Shown here: positions 38,880 through 49,161 of the stretch, piece after piece
Numbering within the stretch: position 1 is the stretch's first letter
How the letters are laid out: each line of letters starts with the position of its first letter
NCBI GenBank assembly: GCA_963682025.1
Contig: CAVMKG010000280.1
Location: 1 to 64,000, forward strand
Reading direction: 5' to 3'
Length of the DNA stretch: 64,000 bases
Origin: Cordilura impudica
Lineage: Eukaryota; Arthropoda; Insecta; Diptera; Scathophagidae
Made by a program: the position numbers and the translations under genes
The notes under the pieces: generated by a model
What the model saw: the letters and a program-made list of their open reading frames with translations, nothing else
Databases searched by the model: none
Told to the model about the DNA's origin: nothing

Positions 38880-39070
38880 AATAATGAAATTTTTTTAATG
38901 CTTACACTCAAAAAAATTTTTACACTCAAAAAAATTTTTACACGCAACAAAATAGTAAAATTCACTAGAAATTTAACTAGTATTACTAAAAAATTAAAAA
39001 TGTTTGCTATCAAATTTGCAATTTGCTTACACTCAAGGAATATTATTATTACTACAGAAAAATTTATTAG
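38880..39070. repeat. Subterminal TTACACTCAAAAAAATTT repeats of Transib
   Basis: TTACACTCAAAAAAATTT occurs twice in tandem at 38901-38940, followed by TTACACGCAAC, with a further TTACACTCAAGG at 39024 and TTACACTAGC at 39090. Copy 2 has the complement (GAGTGTAA) at 63645-63782. Could be transposase-binding or structural; unknown. Confidence 0.7.
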
Positions 39071-39352
39071 TGTTTGCTGCCTAATTTGTTACACTAGCTA
39101 AATAAATCTGCTAAACATTAGCGCAATGATTCTAATTTTTTTTTTTAATTTTGATATGAAAATATGGGTTCTTATTTTTTGAATCTTTCTTATCTATTAA
39201 AACATTGCATTCATATGTGGGAAACCATTTAAGAATAAAAACTGCAATAGATTTAAATAGCATTTGTAACAATGGTAGGTTCTGTTTATTATTATTTTTT
39301 ACTAATACTATGTTTTTCGTACTTAAATAACAATGAAAGGCAATTATAATTA

Positions 39353-41431
39353 TTATTCATTAGACTCAAATATTGATTGCAAATATTCCATATTTTGTTC
39401 TGTGCTATTTCTGTTCTTTAGTAGTTTTTTGGCTTCTTCATCTAAATCCCGATGTTCCACTTTCCATTGATTTCGAATACTGGAGATGAACGGATCTGAC
39501 GTTGCCAATAATATATTAAATAGATCTTCATTTGTGGAATTTCGTGACATTTTTCTAGTATTGTGCTGTCTATAAAATCTGTAATCCTTGTTCCTTTTTT
39601 CCTGAGCCTCCTCTGATAGATCTCCAAGTGGCACCAAATGATATTTAATGACATCTTCTCCATGATAAAGGATTTTGTGGACTGTTGCAGACATATTTCT
39701 CCATGGGTAGTTGGTTGTATATATTTTTGCAGTTTCCTTAGCATAATCTCCAAATTTTCTAGAGTCAATTTCTTCATTGCACGCAAGTACTTCTAGGATT
39801 ATTTTAAATCTGAAAATAAGGTTTAAATCCACTCCTGTTATTTCAGATGCTGTTTCTGGATCTGAAAAGAATCTTCTTGCGGTATTGCCATCATTTGTAT
39901 TGCCTGACCCTTGTTTTGGCTGATCTATAATCAATCCAAATTTGCGATATTCATCTTGAACATGTTTCTTTTTTGAACTTCTTAACTCTTTGTTGGTTTC
40001 GTTGTTTCTTATTGATCCTGAAGGCCCGAAATCCAAATCATAACTGATTTTTAGTATGTGTTCCATAAGTCGTATTCTTGCATGTAGTGGTGATAATCCA
40101 AATTCGAAGGCATCGGTATTATCGAATGATTTTGTCGGGACTTGGTTTAATTGGCTTGATGTTGCTTGGCATATAATGCAGCTGGATGCAGCCTTCGTGT
40201 TAGTCAAAGCCTGACCTACTTTTCCATCTATCATTGTCAGCACTAATTGGTAGCTTACTTCAATTTGCTGCCCATCTAACTGTAATTGTAATGGCTGTAG
40301 TGTTGCTATTTGGGCCTTGATATCACTAACTTCTTTGTTAATGGCATCATGACTTTCTTTTTTGAATTCAAATTTGATTGGCCTGCAGTATTTCGTAGAA
40401 GATGGTGTCTCATTTTTCCAAATATCCATTGTTTGCGTTGTACTACTCGAAGGCTCCGAATCTTCCAAAATCTTTTTCAATCGCAATGGTACAAATGATA
40501 CCATGAACATATCTGAGTCCGAAATATTTTCACATACAACTTGTTTGTATTGTTTTTGTCCCGAAGAACCATCACATCCCCATTTACAAAATAGAATTAA
40601 CTTTGTGTTTCCATATTTCTTTAACTCAGTTCCTGTTATTGATTGTAGCAAGCGTTTGGCTGTGTGATCAAGTAAAGATTGTAGTTGTACTTCTGCCGAA
40701 ATTGGTGTGATTGTAATAGTGTCCTTTGATGGCAAACAGTCTATTTTAGCAGCTGTTATGTGATGATATGCTGGATACATATTTGAGCCTTTTTCAATCG
40801 CACGCAATCTGAGCTGAATATATTGGTGTTTTGTTAATTTCAAATCCAGAAATAATGCTAATGCCTCCTCATTTGTGAACTGTTTTGCATCGCTCGGAGT
40901 TGGTATACTTTTAAGAATTCGCTTTGTTCTCACTGGACTAGCATTACAAGTTTTTTCAATGATATCCACTTTTGTTAATTGGTTTTGTGCTCGTAATTGA
41001 TGTAGAAAAGATTCTTTTATATTTGTAGAACCAATTTCCTCGTTAAAATTTTTAAGTTTCCGCCTCTTAGATCTATCGCTGCAGTTGTCCAATGATTTGC
41101 GTGGTCTTCCAGCCTTATCTAGCTTTGCTGTTTCTCCACCAACATTAAGTTGGCCTTCTAACCAGTTTGCACTTTTATTATAAAACTTTTGTTTACAGTA
41201 GTTAACTTCTTTCAATCGTTTTTTTAGTACTTTGACGAAATTAGATAATTGCTCTTGTATTTCGGTACTAGACGAATTTAAGTTTAATTTTATTTTAACG
41301 TAACTAAGAACATCTTCCTGGTTTTTGTTTCGAAAATACTCTTCGGCCAGTTCTTTATAACTAAAGTTCTCCATATTTTTCTCAATATTTTTATTTGCGT
41401 CTGTTATCACTTTTTTATCACTTTTTATCAC
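39353..41431 (-). CDS. Transib transposase, intact, RAG1-core related
   Basis: 692 codons without interruption. Cuts the element out and joins it to 5-bp staggered targets in the nucleus. Residues ~100-125 are basic (KAGRPRK, SKRRKLK), probably nuclear localisation/DNA binding. Candidate acidic triad: D287 in KWGCDGSSG, D402 in LTMIDGKV, E635 in STNEDLF. A zinc site like that of RAG1 can be seen: C418-x2-C421 (CIIC) with H585-x4-H590 (TVHKILYH). Other family blocks are LSPLHARIRLMEH (446-458), IIDQPKQGSGNTNDGNTARR (501-520) and LSEEAQEKRNKDYRFYRQHN (605-624). The start could be Met1 or Met20; the broken copy conserves the region from Met20 (50827), which favours the second. Triad and zinc assignments are by motif, not structure. 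Confidence 0.93.
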   Translation of the reverse strand: MIKSDKKVITDANKNIEKNMENFSYKELAEEYFRNKNQEDVLSYVKIKLNLNSSSTEIQEQLSNFVKVLKKRLKEVNYCKQKFYNKSANWLEGQLNVGGETAKLDKAGRPRKSLDNCSDRSKRRKLKNFNEEIGSTNIKESFLHQLRAQNQLTKVDIIEKTCNASPVRTKRILKSIPTPSDAKQFTNEEALALFLDLKLTKHQYIQLRLRAIEKGSNMYPAYHHITAAKIDCLPSKDTITITPISAEVQLQSLLDHTAKRLLQSITGTELKKYGNTKLILFCKWGCDGSSGQKQYKQVVCENISDSDMFMVSFVPLRLKKILEDSEPSSSTTQTMDIWKNETPSSTKYCRPIKFEFKKESHDAINKEVSDIKAQIATLQPLQLQLDGQQIEVSYQLVLTMIDGKVGQALTNTKAASSCIICQATSSQLNQVPTKSFDNTDAFEFGLSPLHARIRLMEHILKISYDLDFGPSGSIRNNETNKELRSSKKKHVQDEYRKFGLIIDQPKQGSGNTNDGNTARRFFSDPETASEITGVDLNLIFRFKIILEVLACNEEIDSRKFGDYAKETAKIYTTNYPWRNMSATVHKILYHGEDVIKYHLVPLGDLSEEAQEKRNKDYRFYRQHNTRKMSRNSTNEDLFNILLATSDPFISSIRNQWKVEHRDLDEEAKKLLKNRNSTEQNMEYLQSIFESNE

Positions 41432-42409
41432 TTGCGAATATACGTCCGTACACTTGAAGTATTAACTTATTATTGAGTAATCCCTTATAGAATCCGTCAT
41501 TTTATACATTTTTAGGTACATGTTATTCACACATTGATCTTTAATTTCATAGCAGGTAGTACTTAAATTGAACAAAACTGCACTTGTTATCCAGACTTCA
41601 ATATCAGGTAAAACTAATTAGTTTCTCGCCAATATGGGGTGGTTTTTTATCTTTAGTGGTTTAGTGCCGCGATTATTGACAAACTTATAAAATTGTTTAT
41701 GACTTTGGTTGACCCTTAAATTTGACAACAGGTAAATTAAGAAAGAGATCATTTGTTTACTGTAGAACCTATTGTGATCATTTTATGACTTATTTTTTTG
41801 CTGATCAAAACAAAGCCAATAAACCCTTTCGCAGGTATTTTATTTAATTATTTTACTTTTACGTAGTCTAAAGTAAAAAAACAAAAATTTTTTTAGAGTA
41901 ATTTTTTTAGAGTAATTTCATTAAAATGAAAAAAGTGTTCTACCGGGGGCTCGTGGGGGGTGCAAAAGTATATATAGGGTTAAACAGGATACATTCGCCT
42001 TTCTCCGGGTGGTATACGTTTCTTGTTCCCTTACTTCCTTTAGAAGTTCTATTCCACTAAAGTTTAAATTTGAGAAAAATATAGTGGTTTCATAAATATT
42101 TCATAACGCCCCTAATATCAAACGTTAGAACTGTGACTACTTACAAAAACTAAAGACTATAATCCTACTAACATTATAAAAAAGACCGCAGGCCAATATC
42201 GATGATAGCTTGCGAGTAGTAACCATTTATTTTTGATAAAAAACAAAAAAAAAACACCTTTTGCTGAATTAAAAAAAACAGTTGAGTTTGACAGCATGCC
42301 ACGCCCACAATTATCAATAGTTTAACCTAATTTTTTGGCTACCTTAATCTGGATATATAAGCTACAAAAAGGAGTAAAAATTTTAAAAATCGATGACAAA
42401 AAAAAATTT
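41432..42409 (-). promoter_or_regulatory. Transib 5' untranslated and promoter region
   Basis: No ORF. A conserved patch shared with copy 2 (46920-47049) includes GGGAACAAGAAACGTATACC and a TATATAC near 41973, a possible core promoter ~540 bp upstream of the start codon. An intron in the 5' UTR cannot be excluded. Confidence 0.35.
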
Positions 42410-42447
42410 GACTTTTGGCCAATGAAATCAAAATTTGAGCCACAGTG
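42410..42447. repeat. Right Transib TIR (heptamer CACTGTG)
   Basis: Read inward on the minus strand: CACTGTG, then 23 bp, then CAAAAGTCA. The same end type starts copy 2 at 46541, consistent with the opposite orientation of that copy. Followed by CGGTA at 42448-42452. Confidence 0.9.
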
Positions 42448-42452
42448 CGGTA

Positions 42453-42790
42453 TACCAAACTGGCCTGTTTCTTTCTCCACTCTCGATACTAATTTGTGCT
42501 CAATAATAAATAGGTTGCCTTGTCTTCTACGAAGAATGTTTTCAGACAAATCATTCCTGTAATCCTGCCAGAGTTCCAAAGGTTTCAATAACCCACACAG
42601 AAGAACATAACCCACAGGGAAGAACATAGCACGGCCTATTCTATGGCTAGGACTCAGTGTGATATTCCCATTCGTGGCTATTAATGGTTTTGAAATCTGT
42701 AAAACACGTTGGCCTTTTTACAATGCTTCGAGTTTAAGTAAGTTTTATGAATGATCATGTACACCAAGTAAACTGTGGTTGCCAAAGACT
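42453..42790 (-). pseudogene. Helitron helicase gene, upstream part
   Basis: 42627-42453 reads LELWQDYRNDLSENILRRRQ and KLVSRVEKETGQFGIP, the stretch before the helicase Walker region of Helitron proteins (usually LWE-Y-DLSEDIL). It continues across the Transib to 38592. Sequence above ~42640 (APLNGNITL-type reading) is too decayed to confirm. The Walker A motif is not seen and appears deleted. Confidence 0.65.
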
Positions 42791-43726
42791 TAAATGCCTG
42801 TGTCCAGCAATAGACCTTATAATATTAGTAGTAATACCAAAATAATACCTTCGAAAAAAAAAATGGATTTCAAAAAACGGATTTTTAGTGGGTGTGACAT
42901 CCAATCAAAACCTTGTTTGGCACGATATTCTTTTCGAAGGCAGAACCTGTGTGCGAAATTTCCAAATAAATGGATTTTATAATGTTGTACAAAGTGGGCA
43001 AAAAGTTAACAAACAAACAAAAAACATGCCATTTTTATTATATTTATAGCAATTTAATGACTTTTATTTAAAAAGTGTTGAATTGTGAATTGGCTTTAAT
43101 TGATTAGTATATCTTTAAGATTTTATGAAATTATTTATTAAGTGAAAAAATAAAATATCCTAGAATTTGCTCTCGAATTTCGAGGGTTGGATTCTGCTAG
43201 TAGAATAAAATATACTTACTCTACGCAAACATTAGAAAATATTTTTCAATGTTTGCTATACTATAGCTAGCAATATTCCAAAAAAATTTACTTTTTAATT
43301 TTCAAGCTATGAATGCCGAATGATTTTTAATGCTAACTAGAGTGTCCCTCACTTGTCCTAAAACGGAAATTTTGGGTGACCTTTAAAACTTGGATTTTTA
43401 CTTTTTATGAATTTAACGCAATATTTATGTTAACAGCTACAAAATCAATGTTTTTATTTGGTGCATAGTTAGTTTGGTAGTAATCTCCCATATTCGAATA
43501 TCCTTGCAATAATATACTGAGAAAAAAAAAATGGCAACAACAAAGCTTGGAAGTAAGAAAATACTACTGCAACCATTTAACGCGGCATAAATTGGGCTGT
43601 ATGTTATGTCTTGCCATTCAACGCAGTTGTTAGTTTGGAAAATGTTTAAAAAAAGCGAGAAAATTGAAAAATTCATTCAAATAAAAAAAATAAAAAACAA
43701 ACGAAAAAAATAAAGGTCAACAGTCG
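42791..43726. other. AT-rich stretch with a possible Helitron 3' end
   Basis: No credible gene. At 43172-43184 a perfect hairpin CTCGAATTTCGAG is followed 12 bases later by CTAG and a T (43197-43201), the layout of a plus-strand Helitron terminus. No matching 5' end was found. Confidence 0.4.
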
Positions 43727-44078
43727 TTTACTTGACTTTCAATTAATCAATAAAATAGATAATATTCAAAAGTTGTCATTACCTTATCATCCTCAAATTA
43801 TTTCATTGTAAAAAGTTCGCTATAACCTGTTACATTTGTAATGTTATGGTTTTTTTATTGTGTTTCTTTGTATCAATGTTTTTGTTTAGAACATTTTTTA
43901 CTGATTTACTGTTATATACTCTCTTAGTATTTATGAATAATTGATAAGAGCATCTCTATTAGTGTTATTAATAATATCAGCAATGCATGCTAATATTGCA
44001 TAAGTGCAACGATATTAATTTGTTATTCTCTTTTATAATTTATTCAAAATTTTATTGATTAACTGAAAGTCAAGTAAA
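43727..44078. mobile_element. Possible MITE with ~29-bp inverted repeats
   Basis: TTTACTTGACTTTCAATTAA with TCAATAAAAT (43727-43755) and its inverted counterpart (44049-44078), with one mismatch, bound 350 bp of AT-rich non-coding DNA. Target duplication not evident. Confidence 0.4.
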
Positions 44079-44102
44079 TTTATTTAAAAAATCGTTTAAA
44101 AA

Positions 44103-44554
44103 TGTATCAAATTTGTAAAGCTTCTTTGAATTGTTTATATAAAGATACTAACAGTCGTTTAAAATGGAAAAATGATTTGAGCAATAGTGATGTGTTTGAC
44201 TTTTTTTAAACTATTTATGGTTAAAAATATTAATGCGTAGTGTACTTACTATAAAGATAAAATATTTGAATTTTTAAACGAAATAGAAAGTCCTCTTGAA
44301 TGAAGAACTGTGCTACGGAAATTTGATTACTTTCAATTGCAATGCACCAAAAAGTCAAAAGAGGTCTTTTTAAACCTCCAATTCGATTGTATATGCAAAA
44401 AGTCGATTGGTTTAAAAACCGTTTTAGCAATCCCGAATTCATAGCAAAACTTAAGGAAAAATACATATTACGGCTAAAGAGTCAGCTAAAATTTTGTAAA
44501 GCAAAAACAATATCATTGAATCAAAACAAGATGATATTGCTATCTACAAGATAG
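44103..44554 (+). other. Coding-like scraps, unrecognised
   Basis: Two short plus-strand frames: 44103-44210 (MYQICKASLNCLYKD, ends at a stop) and 44342-44554 (MHQKVKRGLFKPPIRLYMQK, basic). They look more protein-like than the AT background. No motif, splice sites or partner recognised. Confidence 0.25.
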
Positions 44555-44565
44555 CTTGTTATATA

Positions 44566-45480
44566 TGTATAAGGCAAACTTATATATTCCCTCAGCATAA
44601 AAATAATGGATACCCATATTGAAACCAAAATGTTTTCAATTATTGTAAATGTTTCCAATGTTTTGGTTGCAACATAAAAATGAATCTTTTATTTCTTCTC
44701 GAAAATGTAACTATAAAATAACTTTTTTTTGTCACTTATTAGAAAAGGCCCCTGGTAAAGTCTTTTAGGGAAATCCAACATCAAATCTAGTAGAAGTTTC
44801 AATCGGTACGGTTAACAATTTAAGAAAAAAAAAACAATATTTGAATATACTAAAGACAATAAAAGATAGTAAACAAAATATGTTTATAAGTTCAGATCTT
44901 TTTCGGAATACTTGTACTTGTATTATATTTTAAATTCTCTATTTTTTTTTTTGTTTTTAGTAGATTTTTGATATTTATTCCCTAGCATAATCAGTTTTTT
45001 TCAGATCTTATTTTTACCCTCAAAATCTTCTACTCGCTACTGCACATCATGTTCATATATAGTGATGCTTGGTCGAAATAGATGCACATCTCTACCATAA
45101 CAACACCACGAAAAATTTATGTCAAAATATAACTTCATCTAGATCGTTAATTGTGGCTATTTTTCTACATTGTGGCTATCAGTTTTTTCGCTTAAAAATT
45201 TTTGTAGTAAATTATTTTTACTTTTAATTAATCGTATTTAGTCAAATACGTTATAACTTTACTAGTTCTTTATTATATTTCATGAATTTTGAAATACAGT
45301 TCGTTAAAAATAAGTAGTTATTTATGTTATAGTATTATATAATGTCCTTTCAATGTAGAATCAAGGCAAGCAAGCTCTCTGAGTCAATTGTTCAATTTAA
45401 CATCCAATTCATGTCGCAAATATTGACAGTCTGCGGCTGAAAGGAATAAAACATTAGAAAATGTGTTTTTGTTCATATTA
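44566..45480. other. AT-rich stretch, nothing recognised
   Basis: Homopolymer runs and short frames only. Confidence 0.4.
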
Positions 45481-45502
45481 CCAATATTAAATGTTACCAA
45501 TA

Positions 45503-46338
45503 TTAAAACCACAAATATTTATCGTTTTCCAAAAATGAATAACTTAAAAATTCCCGTGGATCAAAACGAAACACTGGATGTAGTTTAGGATTTATATTAA
45601 GTAAATCAAACCAAAAATCTTGAAAATCTTGAATCATGTCTAGTGGAATATTAATTAATAACAAATTTGTTCTTAAATTCATAGATTCGTCACATTTAAA
45701 AGTATCCGGATTGGAATTGAAGTACTGAATAACAAAATTACTTAAACTTGAATGCTTTAGTATTAGTAATAAGTTTCTCAATACGTACGTTTGTTATTAA
45801 AATTTTTTTAATGATTACAGTTTGTATAAATCGTCAATAGAAACATTTTTATCCTCCAAAATAAATAATGGTTTTTGAAAACCATTAAATTCCTCCAAAC
45901 CAAAAAGTTTAGCAATTTGAGGGTAATCACAACTTAAATACCCTCCTTCAACAGCCCAAAGTCACCAGGATTTTCATCTGACGGAATAGATTTTCACATT
46001 GACGTTACACAAAATTTTTAACATAATTTTTTCAATTGTGGGCAAAACTATCATTCGTTATGGCGCCTTAAACAAAAGCCAAAAAAGTCTATTTTGGAAA
46101 TATATATTTAATATCAAAACGTGTGTATAGTTGATGCACTGAACGAAGTTTCAGCAAGTTTCAATATATGAAAATTTGGTGCACTTAAATCTAAAAAGGC
46201 ATCGAACTCGTAATTGAATACTATTGGTGTTGTTTCCAATACTTTCAATTCAACATAATAACTATTTATTCTATTAGTTAAGATATGGTTATTTGATCTT
46301 CGGCCAACTTCTTGTTCATTATATATTTGAGTTTCCAT
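45503..46338 (-). pseudogene. Unrecognised gene-like segment, possibly with a 60-bp intron
   Basis: ATG at 46338 opens a 74-codon frame (LTNRINSYYVELKVLETTP, then FDAFLDLSAPNFHIL). After a gap a frame with GGYLSCDYPQIAKLFGLEEF and ILEDKNVSIDDLYKL ends at a GT near 45831. A GT...TACTAATACTAAAG interval of ~62 bp would splice it to HSSLSNFVIQYFNSN, then LLINIPLDMIQDFQDFWFDL, ending at 45503. The splice reading is my inference. No known family. The middle part (46000-46110) has stops, so it is probably decayed. Confidence 0.35.
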
Positions 46339-47183
46339 AGATAATTAACGATCACATTTTGAAACATATTATTTTTATTGTTCGTGAAAGTTAAAATATT
46401 GAAATATATTATTGAGAATTTCAACATTCTTTAAAAAGAATTCTTTAAATTTATTTAGATTGGTTTGATCCGCTTAACAGCTGATTTTTATTTATTGCAA
46501 GCAGTGATGCCAGGAGATTTTTTCAGAAATCCCTGCGCTTCACTGTGGCTGAAATTTTGATTTCATTGGCCAAAAGTCTAATATTTTTTTGTCACGAATT
46601 TTTAAAATTTTAACGTCTTTTTGTAGCTCATATATCCAGATTAAGGTAGCCAAAAAATTTGGTTAAACTATTGCTAATTGTGGGCGTGGCATGCTGTCAA
46701 ACTTAACTGTTTTTAAGGTGGTTTTATTTTGTTTTTTATCAAAAATAAATGGTTACTACTCGCAACCTGTCATCGATATTGACCTGCGGTCTTTTTTATA
46801 ATGTTGGTAGGATTATAGTCTTTAGTTGTTGTAAGTGGTCACAGCTCTACCGTTTAGTATTAGGGGCATTATGAAATATTTATGAAACTATTATATTTTT
46901 CTCAAATTTCAACTTTATTGGATTAGAAGTTCTGGGGAACCAAAGGGAACAAGAAACGTATACCACATGGAGAAAGTTGAAAGTGTCCTTTTAACCTTGT
47001 ATATACTTTTGCACCCGTGACGACCCGTGGGTGGAACACTTTTTTCATTTTAACCCTCTCATGCACCAAACTTCGTTAGGGTAGCTAAATTTTTTTTTAG
47101 CATTGTTTCTGACTATATTGGGTTCAAATAACACAAAAAGCTAAAAAAAAAAAAAATACTGTCCTCGTAAATTTTAGAAAATG

Positions 47184-47202
47184 TTGTACACATACAACAT
47201 GG
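47184..47202. repeat. Subterminal palindrome of the piggyBac element (left)
   Basis: TGTTGTACACATACAACA next to TGGCGCAT. Related palindromes TGTTGTATATATACAACA (49968-49985) and TGTTGTATACATACAACA (50314-50331) lie near the other end, each beside a TGCAT. They may be internal binding sites for the transposase. Confidence 0.7.
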
Positions 47203-47339
47203 CGCATAAACGGATTAAAAAATATCAACTTTTTTGATAAAAGAAAACAATGTTTTTATATTTTTTTTGCTTGTTTTATTTACAAAAGAATAGGTATAAA
47301 ATATTTCAAGACTTTTGAGAATATACTTAGATTTAATTA

Positions 47340-49069
47340 TTTAATATGGTATTCACTGAAACAGTTTTTTTTGGAGTAAAACATATGGATATATGTATTA
47401 CATTTAGTACATATGACAGTTGTGAATCCATATTTACAAAATTTGCAACGCGATTGTGTAGGTTTATAAGACGGTAAGTGACCCATACCATCGTACCTGG
47501 CATCCCCAACCTGAATTGAGGGTGCGGAACGGTTTGAAGTAGATGGAGACGATTCTGAAGCATCTGATGGACGGCCACGCTTTCATGGAGCGAAAGTATT
47601 AGTGTAAATTAGACTAGCTGCAATTTTTATTTGGAACTGTATCAGGGTTAGAGTTTCCTTATCACTGACTTTTGTAAGCTGACAATGACGCCTATGTAGT
47701 AGCCAACTATTCGTAACTGCGGAGTTAAGAACCCAAAAAAAAATTCGCATATAATATTTTCGGGATCGATGGTTGATTCTATATAACTCACAGAGCATAT
47801 CTGCTTAGTCTACACCTCCCATAAAACAATTATATTGTTGAACAATATTTGGCATTGGAACTTCTAAAAACTTTTTATCTTTTTGATTCCATCGGCGGCA
47901 CGAAGATAATGGTTCAATACCATAGTCCGTGGACAACAGCTGTACTGCTTTGTTGTCATACCATTTTACAACTATTATATCATGATCTGATTCTACTCTA
48001 TGGTCGTACGAACCACGGCCTTTCGTTTTCAACTTTGCGTCTGAATCCAACTCAACCTTTCCTAAACGATTACTTGGCACTGTTCCAGTTGCCACAAAGC
48101 CTTTGTCCTTGAGAGTCTTCATCAAATGAAATGATGTGAACCAGTTGTCAAAAAAACCTCATAGTTTTGATGTTCGGATAAGCCTTTTAGCAAGTGAATA
48201 ACAATGTCTGACGAAATACCTAAACCATAATTCGGGCATGTTCCTTCTCCGATATACATAGCGAAGTCATATATAATGCCCGATTTTCCACATCTGGTGA
48301 ACATTTTAAAACCCCATTTGTGAGGCTTTTTCGGGTTATAATGTTTCAAATGTTGTTTTCCTTTAAATGGTATAACCTGCTCATCTATACAGTGGTGGTG
48401 CTCTGCAGGAACTTTTAGACAATTATTTCGGAATCCCTCTAAGATCGGCTTTATCTTTTGCAACTTATCATACCCTTTCTCACTATTTTACTTGTCGTCA
48501 CTGGAGAAATGCAAATACTGTTTTATTTTTTCAAAACGTTTTCCAGTCAGAGCTGCATCTAGTAAAGAAGGATTCCCAAATACTGCTCCATTTCCTTAAA
48601 AGCTACATTCACAGAAGAGCCACTTTGAAGAACTGAATACAGATTTGTCTCTTGAACAATTTTATTTATCATGTCATCATCAAAAAACATTTTAAAAAAT
48701 ATTGCAATGGAGATTGTACTTCTACATCATTATCAATAGACTCATTCCACAGCTTGTCATTAGATTTTAGGTCTTTTTTCTCCATTTTAAGTTTTTTAAA
48801 TCCACTTTTTGAAATTGTTGCTCTTCTTCCACTCCAGAATTGCTAAATATTGTGTTATCAATTTCCTCCAACTCTAAGCACTGAAGTTCCATGTCCTCAT
48901 CGAGTTCAACACTCTGAAAACCTGCAGCCGTTATATCTTCACATATTTTATTTAGAACGCTAGCTTCATCAACTGAAACTTCTGGTTCTGCTTCAGCCTC
49001 TGAATCATCCCAGTCGAACTCAAGAATTTTATTAATTTCTTTAGCAGTTAATCTCCTTTGTCGGTCCAT
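47340..49069 (-). pseudogene. piggyBac-type transposase, broken
   Basis: ATG at 49069 (MDRQRRLTAKEI) opens an acidic N-terminus (DWDDSEAEAEPEVSVDE). The DDE core is at 48463-47805: CIDEQVIPFKGK (first Asp), YNPKKPHKWGFKMFTRCGKS, IIYDFAMYIG, then KGRGSYDHRVES and VVKWYDNK, ending IVQQYNCFMGGVD. The second catalytic region (DNWFTS type) is split by a one-base loss in a T run near 48150. A stop follows MGGVD near 47815. The C-terminus (47578-47340) has the paired cysteines of the usual cross-brace finger (CKFC...CTKC). The break between 48480 and 48770 is also out of frame. Not functional as it stands. Confidence 0.85.
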
Positions 49070-49161
49070 AGCAGATTTAACAGAAAAACCAAGCAAATAG
49101 CTGGAAATGAAGCAACAATTGTACTGCAAAAAAGCGAAATAATAACCAAAATAAAAAAAAA

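Larger units (their letters stand above)
38598..42447 (-). mobile_element. Complete Transib DNA transposon
   Basis: 3850 bp, bounded by perfect CGGTA duplications and 38-bp inverted repeats. The left end (38598-38635) begins CACAGTGGCTGAAAATCA, the right end (42447-42410 on the minus strand) begins CACTGTGGCTCAAATTTT, and both end in TTTCATTGGCCAAAA. It encodes a single intact transposase on the minus strand (39353-41431). It is inserted in a dead Helitron helicase gene. Intact ends, target duplication and open frame point to recent insertion. Transib transposases are the relatives of the RAG1 core. Confidence 0.93.

Noticed and set aside
40310..40667. Plus-strand ORFs opposite the Transib transposase
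   Set aside because: Antisense shadows of an intact coding gene; the same shadow recurs at 51504-51749 opposite the broken copy.
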